From assembly GCA_036443405.1 (NCBI GenBank), contig JAZFYD010000218.1, positions 1 to 9,813 of the forward strand: a DNA stretch of 9,813 nucleotides, in the 5' to 3' direction. Below the pieces are notes generated by a model. It made no database searches and had not been told where the DNA came from. It saw nothing but the letters and a program-made list of their open reading frames with translations. The DNA is from JAZFYD01 sp036443405. Lineage in GTDB: Bacteria > Planctomycetota > PLA2. The position numbers were made by a program, and so were the translations under genes. This document shows positions 1-6,438 of this stretch, piece by piece (position 1 is the first letter of the stretch; the number at the start of each line of letters is the position of its first letter).

Positions 1-98
1 GCAGGCTCGAGAGCGCCGGCCCCATGGACAGCTGCGTCAAATGCCACGACGACGCCAAGAACGACTACGTCTTCGGGTATCCGGCGAAGCACAAATAA
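1..98 (+). CDS. C-terminal end of a c-type cytochrome, cytochrome P460-like (partial)
   Basis: Only the last 31 codons are present, read in the frame starting at base 3 and ending at TAA 96-98. They carry a heme c attachment motif CVKCH followed closely by NDYVF, and the protein ends 14 residues after that. A CxxCH very near the C-terminus followed by a D-Y-V-F segment is what I know from the cytochrome P460 / cytochrome c'-beta family, whose members oxidise hydroxylamine or bind NO in the periplasm. The heme motif is seen directly. The family call is inference from about 20 residues, and another small c-type cytochrome is possible. The 5' part lies outside the window. Confidence 0.6.
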   Translation, partial: RLESAGPMDSCVKCHDDAKNDYVFGYPAKHK

Positions 99-117
99 GC
101 GCGCCAGCCGAGCCCGC

Positions 118-162
118 CTATACGGACGGCGTGATCGAGACACTTGGCCGGGCGGGCACGCT
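118..162 (+). repeat. 45-nt copy of the SpoIIE phosphatase YTDG motif (gene fragment)
   Basis: This stretch matches 2707-2751 inside the intact phosphatase gene at 40 of 45 positions. It translates to YTDGVIETLGRAGTL, against YTDGVIETFGRARTL in the intact gene. Sequence on both sides does not match the phosphatase, no start codon or upstream domain is present, and it begins only about 20 bases after the stop of the cytochrome gene. It looks like a scrap of a duplicated or paralogous SpoIIE gene left by rearrangement. The match is seen directly; the history is inference. Confidence 0.7.
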
Positions 163-177
163 CAAAATGGAAAACCG

Positions 178-378
178 TCAGCACCGCAACTCGCCGCTTG
201 CGTCCACCTCGGGGGCGCGAATCGAGCAGGCGGTCTTCGCTGGGATCAGCGGCGCGACCAGAAGACCGAGAACCATCGCCACCGGCAAGGCGGTCTCGAT
301 GCCGAAGAACTTGGAGCCGGCGTAGCCGGCGAGGGTGAAGAGGATCACGACCGCGATCCTGCGGGGACTCGAGAGCGT
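178..378 (-). pseudogene. Start-less hydrophobic reading frame, possible membrane-protein remnant
   Basis: The minus strand is open for 66 codons between an in-frame TGA (379-381) and the TGA at 178-180. The product has two hydrophobic stretches, about residues 8-25 (IAVVILFTLAGYAGSKFF) and 30-46 (ALPVAMVLGLLVAPLIP), typical of membrane helices. There is no ATG before residue 34. The only early alternative start is a GTG at 346-348 without a convincing ribosome binding site, and a short ATG-CTC-TGA lies just upstream. I do not recognise a family. It could be a remnant of a membrane-protein gene disrupted at its 5' end, or a chance antisense frame. It also overlaps a plus-strand open frame that I regard as noise. 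Confidence 0.3.
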
Positions 379-389
379 TCAGAGCATGG

Positions 390-883
390 TTTGGATTCTC
401 GCACAGTGATGATGGCTGCGGGGGTCTCTGCCCGACCCGCCGTCATGCGTCAGGACGCCGTGCTGTTGGCTGAGGTACGGACGTAATGATGGGCACGGCT
501 CCGCACCTGCCGTTCCAATCGAAGCCCCTTGCACGCCGCCGTGCCGATCTTCCGGGCAGAGTCGCGAGGAAAGGGGGAAGGGAGTTCTCTCTGCAGCGCC
601 GTCGGCACCGGCTTACTTGCGGGTGCTCGCGGCGGGGCGCGTGCGAAACCGTGCGTCAGGCTTGTGGAGCCCACCTGTTCCGCGATTCTCGTGCGCTCCC
701 GATGCCGGGACGCGCCGAATTCCTGGCCGCGGGCACCCATGAGGTCGAGTGCGTGCGGAAGAAGGTCACGTGACGGGTGTCCGGGGTCGAGGTCGGCATC
801 CAGTAGGCATCCACGCCCGATCGTGATCCTCGGCCACCCACGGGCTGCACCAAACCCGGTCTGCGTTTTGCTGCTCGACGGGT
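390..883. other. Intergenic stretch with no recognisable gene
   Basis: About 490 bases upstream of the phosphate transporter. Open frames of 60-96 codons exist on both strands, but their translations are rich in Arg, Ala, Pro and Ser, have no recognisable domain or helix pattern, and look like byproducts of high GC. I see no tRNA, convincing promoter or Pho-box-like repeat. Together with the fragments at 118-378 it reads as a decayed accessory region. Confidence 0.5.
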
Positions 884-1966
884 ATGTTCGCGGCGCTAGG
901 CGCGTTCGCTGCAGGTCTGCTGGCGTTTGCCAACGGTTCCAACGACAACGCCAAGCCGGTAGCCACGCTCGTGGCGGCCGGGTTGGCGTCGCCGCGCCGG
1001 GCGCTGATCCTCGGGACGGTCGCCACGTTCGCGGGCTGCTTGGCCACGACGTTCGTGGGAGGAGCGTTGATGGGCGCGTTCAGCGCCAAGGGGCTGGTTG
1101 GCAGCGAGGTGGCAGCGACGCTGCCGTTCGCGGTCAGCACCACACTCGCTGCAGGGGTGACGGTGCTGATGGCGTCCCGGCTGGGCTTGCCGATTTCGAC
1201 CACGCATGCCCTGATTGGTGCAATCCTCGGTTCCGGGTTTGTGCTCGGGCAGATCGACGGCGCCGTACTGCTCGGCGCCTTCGTTCTGCCGCTGCTCGCC
1301 AGCCCGATCCTGGCACTCAGCGCCACGTCCGTCGTCTATCCCGTCGTCCACCGGGCGCGCCTTGCGCTGGGGATTCAGCGAACCACATGCGTTTGTGTCG
1401 GCGAGCGATGGACGCCGGCGGGAGAAGTGGCCGCGCTGCAGTGGCAGGTCGCTGTTTCCGACGAAGCTCTCTGCCAGGACCGCTACGTCGGCCGCGTTGC
1501 CGGCTTGCGGGCCGGCGCCGTCGCGGCGGCGTTTCATTGGATGAGTGCGCTCGGGCTCTCGATGGGGAGGGGCATGCAGGACGGAGCGAAGATCGCCGCG
1601 CTCGCAATGCTCCTCGTCGGCGCTTCGGCTGGCCTCGTGATCGGCACGGGCGTCGCCCTGCTGATGGCCGCAGGAGGGCTGGTCGCTGCCCGACGGGTGG
1701 AGGAGACGATGGCGCATCGCATCACCAGGATGAACGATGGCCAGGCGCTCGTCGCGAACGGCGTGGCGACGATCCTTGTCTTCGTTGCGACGGGCCTGGG
1801 GCTTCCGGTCTCGACCACCCACGTGACAACCGGATCGCTGGTCGGACTTCGCCGATTCACCGCGGCCACGAAGACCAACTGGCTCGGTCGCATCCTGCTC
1901 GCATGGGCCGCGACCCTTCCGTTGGCCGCGGTCCTCGCCGCCGGGACTGCTGCAATCTTGCGGTGA
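884..1966 (+). CDS. PiT-family inorganic phosphate transporter
   Basis: A 360-residue integral membrane protein of the PiT/PHO4 family (PF01384), which imports phosphate by symport with H+ or Na+ across the inner membrane. The family's internal duplication is visible. Repeat one has FANGSNDNAK at residues 15-24 and GLPISTTH at 101-108; repeat two has GMQDGAK at 230-236 and GLPVSTTH at 306-313. Most of the rest is hydrophobic helix. The hydrophilic loop between the halves (about 157-215) contains a CVCVG motif at 170-174 and a further Cys197. The ATG at 884 is the only ATG downstream of the in-frame TGA at 824-826, and places the first helix and NGSND motif at the usual distance from the N-terminus. 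No strong Shine-Dalgarno is visible. At 360 residues it is a short, complete PiT protein. It precedes a SpoIIE-type phosphatase gene on the same strand. Confidence 0.93.
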   Translation: MFAALGAFAAGLLAFANGSNDNAKPVATLVAAGLASPRRALILGTVATFAGCLATTFVGGALMGAFSAKGLVGSEVAATLPFAVSTTLAAGVTVLMASRLGLPISTTHALIGAILGSGFVLGQIDGAVLLGAFVLPLLASPILALSATSVVYPVVHRARLALGIQRTTCVCVGERWTPAGEVAALQWQVAVSDEALCQDRYVGRVAGLRAGAVAAAFHWMSALGLSMGRGMQDGAKIAALAMLLVGASAGLVIGTGVALLMAAGGLVAARRVEETMAHRITRMNDGQALVANGVATILVFVATGLGLPVSTTHVTTGSLVGLRRFTAATKTNWLGRILLAWAATLPLAAVLAAGTAAILR

Positions 1967-1979
1967 CCCCAGCGGGGTC
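1965..1979 (+). terminator. GC hairpin at the stop codon of the phosphate transporter gene
   Basis: GACCCC-AGC-GGGGTC forms a perfect 6-bp stem with a 3-nt loop and overlaps the TGA stop at 1964-1966. No T-run follows, so it is at best a Rho-independent-like or mRNA-stabilising hairpin. It would partly separate transcription of the transporter from the phosphatase gene downstream. Confidence 0.3.
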
Positions 1980-2144
1980 GGCAACGCCCAACCGAGTTCA
2001 CGTACACTGGGCCGCGCATCACATCATTCCGTGCCCATGGCACTCGGGACCCTGATACGCCCGATCGCGTTGCACGTGAAAAGAGCCGCGGCAGGCGGCA
2101 CGTCTGGAACAACGCTTGTTTGGAAGTCGAAGCGCGCGGCGCCC

Positions 2145-2150
2145 AAAGGA
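2145..2150 (+). promoter_or_regulatory. Ribosome binding site AAAGGA deciding the phosphatase start
   Basis: AAAGGA lies 5 nt before the ATG at 2156. The alternative ATG at 2150 overlaps this site, and the longer TTG start at 2120 has no comparable motif, so 2156 is preferred. Confidence 0.55.
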
Positions 2151-2155
2151 TGAAG

Positions 2156-2905
2156 ATGACAGAGGAAACGTTCTCGCGAAAGGACCTGCAGCTCGCCCAT
2201 CGCATACACCGCACGCTCCTGCCCCACCGGATCGTCACGGAACGGATCGATATCGACGTGCGCTATCACGAGATGAACCTGCTCGGGGGCGACTACACCA
2301 CGGTCTACGAGCGCGCGCCGGATCGGTTCCTGGTGTGCATCTGCGACGTCGCGGGCCATGGGCTTTCGGCAGCCCTGCTCGCCGGCCGCGTGAACAGTTT
2401 CGTGCGGCACGCTCTCCGCGAAGTTGCGCATCCGTGCCAAGTTGTGGAAGACCTGAACAGCTTCATCTGGCGGAATTTCCAGGGAATCGACCTATTCCTC
2501 ACCTTCTTCTGTTTGGAGATCGACCTCCGGGGACGAACGATTCAGTACGCGGGTTGCGGGCATCCGCCCGCGCTTCTTTGGAGCGACGCGGCGAAGCGCT
2601 GCGTGCGGCTTTCTTCGCAGCACGTGCCTATTGGAGTGCTTCCTGAGTTTCCCGAGGGTTGCGAGATTAGCAGTGTCCCCATCGGGTCGGGAGATCTCCT
2701 TCTTCTCTATACGGACGGGGTGATCGAGACATTTGGTCGGGCACGCACGCTGTTTGGCATCGCGCGGATCGAGTCGATCCTGGCGAACGCCGAGGAGTTC
2801 ACGGAGAGCACGCAGATTCTCGACGCGACCTTTGCTGCGCTAAGGAAGTTTCGTCACGGGGCGCAAACAGATGACGTGCTCGTCGTCGCGGCACGCATTC
2901 TGTGA
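2156..2905 (+). CDS. SpoIIE/RsbU-type PP2C serine phosphatase, single domain
   Basis: A 249-residue soluble protein made almost entirely of one PP2C-like SpoIIE domain (PF07228). Family members remove phosphate from Ser/Thr of anti-sigma-factor antagonists or similar partner-switch proteins. The metal-binding motifs are in order: GGDY (Asp46), CDVAGHG (Asp64), GCGHPPALL (134-141), LLYTDG (Asp187) and TDD (Asp239/240). The N-terminus (residues 7-23, with LAHRIHRTLLP) matches the short helical lead-in usual before this domain. No GAF, PAS, receiver or HAMP sensor domain is fused, so input must come from a partner protein. No antagonist or anti-sigma gene is visible nearby. The start is set by AAAGGA; a TTG at 2120 would add 12 residues. 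The gene lies 189 bases after the phosphate transporter, and joint control is possible but not shown. A 45-nt piece of this gene is repeated at 118-162. Confidence 0.9.
   Translation: MTEETFSRKDLQLAHRIHRTLLPHRIVTERIDIDVRYHEMNLLGGDYTTVYERAPDRFLVCICDVAGHGLSAALLAGRVNSFVRHALREVAHPCQVVEDLNSFIWRNFQGIDLFLTFFCLEIDLRGRTIQYAGCGHPPALLWSDAAKRCVRLSSQHVPIGVLPEFPEGCEISSVPIGSGDLLLLYTDGVIETFGRARTLFGIARIESILANAEEFTESTQILDATFAALRKFRHGAQTDDVLVVAARIL
2707..2751 (+). repeat. Parent segment of the 45-nt repeat inside the phosphatase gene
   Basis: Encodes the YTDG metal-binding motif region of the phosphatase. It matches 118-162 with 5 substitutions, and identity stops abruptly on both sides. Confidence 0.7.
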
Positions 2906-2923
2906 TCACGGTTCGCGCCTACA

Positions 2924-2947
2924 GAGACAGTCAAATACGACCGTCTC
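2924..2947 (+). terminator. Weak imperfect hairpin after the phosphatase gene
   Basis: GAGAC pairs with GTCTC (2943-2947). The stem continues inward with GT/AC after one mismatch, around an A-rich loop. It lies about 20 bases after the stop codon. No T-run follows, so terminator function is uncertain. Confidence 0.2.
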
Positions 2948-2997
2948 CACCAACTTGGGAGGAATCTCGCGCGCTGGACGTAGGTAACAAGGGCGGC

Positions 2998-3087
2998 TCA
3001 GCGAAGGCAGCCCGTTGCTACGCAAACAACAACAGCGACGGGCCACAGCGAGATGGCCAGGATCGTAAGGGAAGCGAGTATCCACAT
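2998..3087 (-). CDS. Possible 29-residue single-span membrane peptide
   Basis: An ATG-started frame of 29 codons on the minus strand whose product is almost entirely hydrophobic (MWILASLTILAISLWPVAVV through to a short CLR tail at the C-terminus), long enough for one membrane helix. It starts 8 bases after the TAA (3096-3098) of the broken frame upstream on the same strand, as a translationally coupled small gene might. No Shine-Dalgarno is visible, only CCCCGGGC before the ATG. I do not recognise it. It may be a genuine small protein, the N-terminal signal anchor of a lost gene, or chance. Confidence 0.3.
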   Translation of the reverse strand: MWILASLTILAISLWPVAVVVCVATGCLR

Positions 3088-3095
3088 GCCCGGGG

Positions 3096-3287
3096 TTACG
3101 CACCGGACGTTTCTCGAATGAGGCCGACGGGCGTCTCCTCGTACAGCACCAATCAGCGACCATCCGGATCTCCGGCCTCGCGCACTCGCTTGAGGGTGCG
3201 TTCCGCCTTCTCGAAGAACAGCGCCGAGTGGTCACGCCCCTGTCCCTCCCGAAAACCCAATCCCAGCTTCGATCTGACCAGAACCAC
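3096..3287 (-). pseudogene. Nonsense-interrupted reading frame of unknown function
   Basis: From a possible GTG start at 3287 the minus strand reads 44 codons with strong G/C third positions and a soluble, charged, helix-like product (motifs FREGQGRDHSALFFEKAE and TLKRVREAGDPDGR). It meets TGA at 3153-3155, then continues in the same frame for 18 codons (LVLYEETPVGLIRETSGA) to TAA at 3096-3098. The sense-like codon use on both sides of the TGA suggests a short gene with a point nonsense mutation. The open frame extends further upstream to a TGA near 3390, but that part is Arg/Pro-rich and not convincing. I do not recognise the family. A transport or signalling role cannot be inferred. Confidence 0.35.
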
Positions 3288-3427
3288 CGAGCCTAACGCA
3301 CGAGTGTCACCAGCGTGTTCCCTTTCAGGTGGTCGCGTACTGGGAACCGACGGCGCGTGGGCGCGGGCCGCTCGCGATCAGCGCACACCGGTAGCTCGAA
3401 CCATGCGCACGAATGCTGCACGCCTGC

Positions 3428-3879
3428 TCAAGCAGCGCGTGAATATTGGTGGTGCAAGCCACCGAGGATCGGCGTCGTCACAATCGAAGCATCGCCACAC
3501 TCAACCTCCCGCGGCTCCGGCGCGTTCCCATGCAAACCCATGTGACACCGCGACTCGTTGTCGTACGCGACCTACTCGCGCAGCACGCGGCGCAGGTGTG
3601 CTTCGCCGAACGGAATGATGTAGTCCAGACACCCTCGCCGGATGCTGCCAATGACGCGCTCGACGAACGGATTCTGCCAAGGCGATTGGCGCCCACGATT
3701 TCCTCGATGCCCATCGCGGCGACTCGTCGCGTGAACGCGTCGCCGTGGATCGAGTCGCGACCGCGATGCAGGAAACGCGGCACGTCACCGGGGAACGCCT
3801 CCGTAATCTGCTGAGCGGTCCACTCGGCCGTGGGGTGATGCGTCACGTTTACGTGCAGGATGCGCCGGCCATCGCTGAT
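3428..3879 (-). pseudogene. Degenerate DDE (rve-type) transposase, C-terminal half only
   Basis: On the minus strand, the integrase core of a transposase is recognisable from about 3879. ILHVNVTHHPTAEWTAQQIT, FLHRGRDSIHGDAF and MGIEEIVGA follow the usual order of this family, in which the catalytic Asp lies in the RDRD-like segment. Near 3685-3693 about 4 nt are missing compared with the family pattern, and the protein continues in another frame with SPWQNPFVERVIGSIRRGCL, which holds the catalytic Glu. A TAG at 3572-3574 then sits where the family has the Tyr of REYVAYYN. The frame carries on through NESRCHMGLHGNAPEP to TGA 3428-3430. The N-terminal half, with helix-turn-helix and first catalytic Asp, is absent. 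The gene cannot make an active enzyme. I could not find clear terminal inverted repeats. The exact IS family is uncertain; an rve_3-domain integrase/IS481- or IS3-like element is likely. Confidence 0.88.
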
Positions 3880-3942
3880 ACTCGGGTCGTCTCGCTCCCC
3901 TGATCGTTGTTCGGAAGAACGCGTGACTCTTCAGTCTCGCCG

Positions 3943-3983
3943 GGCTCAAGAGCCGCTGGTAGGCGTGCACCGAGTGGCGCACG
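3943..3983 (-). terminator. Two adjacent hairpins downstream of the cytochrome operon
   Basis: Reading in the operon's direction, the first hairpin is formed by 3964-3968 with 3979-3983 (CGTGC/GCACG, extended by CC/GG after one mismatch, GAGT loop). It lies 8 bases past the stop codon at 3992. The second is a perfect GGCTC-AA-GAGCC palindrome at 3943-3954. Neither is followed by a T-run, so they may act as weak terminators or 3'-end stabilisers. Confidence 0.3.
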
Positions 3984-3991
3984 TAGTTAGG

Positions 3992-5089
3992 TCAATCGTC
4001 TTCGGGCGCGGGTTCGTCTTGGTACTGCGCCGACAGATACTCCGCGATCGTGTCGCGCTCCTCGTCGCTCCAGGTCTCGACTTCGCGTTCCGCGGCAATG
4101 CGCTTCATTTTCTTGAGGACACGACGCCAGCGGCGCGGACTCAACTCGTTGTCGCGCGCGTGGTCGAGCGCGCGGCTCAGGTTGTGGCACGCGGCGCAGC
4201 GCGCTTCGAACACCTTGCGCTTCTTGTCCTCCTCCGACTCCGGCTGGCCGCGCTTCTCGAACAGGAACTGCGCAATCGGCTCGATTTCGTCCGGCCTAAT
4301 GTGGTCCGGCAGCAGCTCCGAATAACGCTTCACGGTCGCGCGCCACTGGTCGTGCGTCTTTGTGTACTGAAAAACGCGATCGAGCGTGTGGCACTTCTGG
4401 CAGCGCCCCTCGACCAGCGCGGCGCCCGTGAGCATCACTCCCTCCGGCGTGTCTGGCGCCACGAACTCGGCTTGCAGGAACATGAGAATCGGATCGCGCA
4501 CGTCAGCGAGCGGCGGTTCGAGCTTGACCATGCGATCGACGGTCGACGTCCACAACTCCGCGGACTTCCGGCCCTTTTGGTCGTAGACGCGGTCGAGTTC
4601 GTGACACTTCTGGCACCGCTGCTCCAAAAGCTGGCCACCCAGCGCAACGATCTCGGTGTCACTCTTGTCTTCGACATCGGGCGCATTGAGCTTGTTGATC
4701 AGGAACGGCCCGACACCGAGCAGGATGAGCACGAAAGAAAGCGTGTACACCGTCAGCCCGAGGCCTGGCAGCATCGAATGCAGCTTCGGGTAGCGGCGGA
4801 CGATCAGGATCTTGATCGTCAGAAGCGGCGCGATCGAGATGGCCAGCGTGAAGTGCATCACCTGGAGCGAGTTGAACTCGGTGTATCCCAGGCTCTTTCG
4901 CACCATCACGTAGAGGAAGAAGCCGTAGATGCCGACATACGTCCAGCCGAGCGCGCGGTGGATCTTCGCGGCCTTGTTGCGCCCGCTCGTCGGCACGTTG
5001 CGGCCGAAGATGTTGAGCATGAGCGCGACGGCGGCGCCACCGACGAGGAGCCAAACCACCCCGAGGATCGCAGTGATCGAGGGATCCAT
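3992..5089 (-). CDS. Membrane-anchored triheme cytochrome c with N-terminal four-helix domain
   Basis: A 365-residue protein in two parts. Residues 1-131 form about four membrane helices (about 5-28, 46-63, 78-97 and 108-131). His44, His79 and His104 lie at or near helix edges and could bind a b-type heme or quinone site, as in DUF420/cytochrome b561-like bundles. Residues 132-365 carry three cytochrome c units with heme motifs CQKCH (159-163), CQKCH (230-234) and CAACH (298-302). Each is followed by a similar helical stretch with a conserved Trp (180, 249, 321), so the units look like internal repeats. The c-domain must be on the periplasmic side. The likely role is electron transfer between the quinone pool or operon partners and periplasmic carriers. 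The ATG at 5089 overlaps the TGA of the glutamate synthase-like gene (TGATG), indicating translational coupling. A longer frame upstream runs antisense-like through the neighbour and is not the start. The family name is uncertain, but the architecture is directly visible. Confidence 0.88.
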   Translation of the reverse strand: MDPSITAILGVVWLLVGGAAVALMLNIFGRNVPTSGRNKAAKIHRALGWTYVGIYGFFLYVMVRKSLGYTEFNSLQVMHFTLAISIAPLLTIKILIVRRYPKLHSMLPGLGLTVYTLSFVLILLGVGPFLINKLNAPDVEDKSDTEIVALGGQLLEQRCQKCHELDRVYDQKGRKSAELWTSTVDRMVKLEPPLADVRDPILMFLQAEFVAPDTPEGVMLTGAALVEGRCQKCHTLDRVFQYTKTHDQWRATVKRYSELLPDHIRPDEIEPIAQFLFEKRGQPESEEDKKRKVFEARCAACHNLSRALDHARDNELSPRRWRRVLKKMKRIAAEREVETWSDEERDTIAEYLSAQYQDEPAPEDD

Positions 5090-6429
5090 CAGGCCAGCTC
5101 CGCGCCCGTCACGCGGGCGGTTTCCGGGTCGAGGGCCGCGAGGTCGTCGAGGCACAGCTCGCTCGCCTTGTTCCGCCCGGTGATGCGGCAGACGGTCGCG
5201 ATCAGCTTCGCGCTCGCCTCGAGCAGGTTCGCCACGTTGCGCGCGCGTTTCTCGATGTCGAGACGTTTTCGCAACTCCGGATCCATCGTCGCGATGCCGT
5301 ACGGGCAATCGCCGATGTGGCAACGGCGCAGGTACGTGCAGCCGAGCGCCATCTTCATCGCGCCGGCACTGTAGACCGCGTCCGCGCCGAGGCAGAGCGC
5401 CTTGACGAAGTCGATCGCGGAACGCAGGCCGCCCGTCGCGATGAGGCTGATGTCGTCGCGCACGCCCCGTTCCTCGAGGAAACGCGCGACCTTGGGTAGG
5501 CCGTACACGAGCGGCAGTGCGACGTGGTCCTTCGTGAACACTGGGCTCGCGCCGGTGCCGCCCTGCGCGCCGTCGATCACGATGTAGTCGGGTTTGCCTC
5601 CGGCGTCGAAGAGCGCGGTGAGATCGCGGACGACGTGGCCCGCCGCCATCTTGATGCCGATGGGCCGGCCGCCGGAGATCTCGCGCAGCTCCTCGATCTT
5701 GCGCACGAGGTCGGCGGGTGACGCGATGTCGGGGTGGCGCGACGGGCTATGCACCGTCTCCCCCTGCTTCACACCGCGCAGCTTGGCGATCAACTCCGTC
5801 ACCTTGGCACCGGGCAGGATTCCGCCCATGCCGGGTTTCGCGCCTTGCGAGAGCTTGATCTCCAGCGCGTCCGCGCGCTTTAGGTTCGCCTCGGTCACGC
5901 CGAATCGCCCGGTAGATACCTGGAAGACGAAGTTCTTCGCAGCCTCACGTTCGGGGTCGTAGAAGCCACCCTCGCCCGAGTTCGTCGCGGTGCCCGCGAG
6001 CGCGGATCCTTTCGCGAGCGCGACCTTCGCCTCGGGACTGATCGAGCCGAGGCTCATGCCCGAGATCATGACGGGCATCGAGCAACGCATCGGCTGTTTC
6101 GCGCGCGGCCCGAGCGAGAATGCGAGATCGACCTCTTCCTCTTCGAGCAGTGGCGGCCGCGCGATGACCGACGGCAGGATCATCAGGCCATCGAGGTGCA
6201 GGAATGGTCGCGTCGAGCCCTTCGCGTGGATCGCGTAGGTACCCGTGCGTGCCATCGTCTCGATCTCCTGACGCGCCTGGTGCGTCCAGAGGCCGAAATG
6301 CTCGGCGGTCGCGTTCTCCTTAACGAACGCATCCGCCGGCGTCGCGCAGACGGGGCAGACGGCGAAGTCCGGCTCCGTCGGGCCCTCGTGAATGTAGCCA
6401 CAGACCGGACAGCGCCAGCGAAAGTCCAT
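5089..6429 (-). CDS. Rubredoxin-fused FMN/[3Fe-4S] glutamate synthase-like oxidoreductase
   Basis: A 446-residue cytoplasmic protein. Residues 5-30 are a rubredoxin-like iron site with CPVC (7-10) and CPVC (25-28), of the short-spaced rubrerythrin kind. The rest is the FMN-binding glutamate synthase domain (PF01645): ISGMSLGSISPEA (122-134), NSGEGG (150-155), SQGAKPGMGGILPGAKV (194-210), SPSRHPDIASP (228-238), DGAQGGTGASP (286-296) and ATGGLRS (331-337). Cys364, Cys370 and Cys375 (C-x5-C-x4-C) match the [3Fe-4S] ligands. The amidotransferase domain and the NADPH (GltD-like) subunit are missing, so electrons probably arrive through the rubredoxin or a ferredoxin. The substrate is not certain: ammonia-dependent glutamate synthesis from 2-oxoglutarate is the default, but another reaction is possible. 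It is the middle gene of a cytochrome operon, 9 nt after the diheme cytochrome gene and overlapping the triheme gene. There is no strong Shine-Dalgarno, consistent with coupling. Confidence 0.92.
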   Translation of the reverse strand: MDFRWRCPVCGYIHEGPTEPDFAVCPVCATPADAFVKENATAEHFGLWTHQARQEIETMARTGTYAIHAKGSTRPFLHLDGLMILPSVIARPPLLEEEEVDLAFSLGPRAKQPMRCSMPVMISGMSLGSISPEAKVALAKGSALAGTATNSGEGGFYDPEREAAKNFVFQVSTGRFGVTEANLKRADALEIKLSQGAKPGMGGILPGAKVTELIAKLRGVKQGETVHSPSRHPDIASPADLVRKIEELREISGGRPIGIKMAAGHVVRDLTALFDAGGKPDYIVIDGAQGGTGASPVFTKDHVALPLVYGLPKVARFLEERGVRDDISLIATGGLRSAIDFVKALCLGADAVYSAGAMKMALGCTYLRRCHIGDCPYGIATMDPELRKRLDIEKRARNVANLLEASAKLIATVCRITGRNKASELCLDDLAALDPETARVTGAELA

Positions 6430-6438
6430 GGGCCTGCG

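Noticed and set aside
896..1984. 362-codon minus-strand open frame opposite the phosphate transporter
   Set aside because: Very hydrophilic, His/Arg/Gln-rich antisense product typical of high-GC coding DNA; no recognisable domain.
529..2055. 508-codon plus-strand open frame over the phosphate transporter gene
   Set aside because: Arg/Gly/Ala-rich translation without helices or motifs. It is an out-of-frame shadow of the PiT gene, which has clear signature motifs.
2902..3618. 238-codon plus-strand open frame in the debris zone
   Set aside because: Composition is noise-like (Arg/Ser/Thr/Pro), and the opposite strand carries recognisable transposase sequence over part of it.
5090..5323. Longer N-terminus for the triheme cytochrome
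   Set aside because: The extension is Arg-rich, overlaps the end of the glutamate synthase-like gene in another frame, and would bury the membrane-helix start. The TGATG overlap start at 5089 fits.
3860..5374. 504-codon plus-strand open frame opposite the triheme cytochrome
   Set aside because: Antisense shadow of a gene with three heme motifs and membrane helices; rich in Arg, His and Leu without domain pattern.
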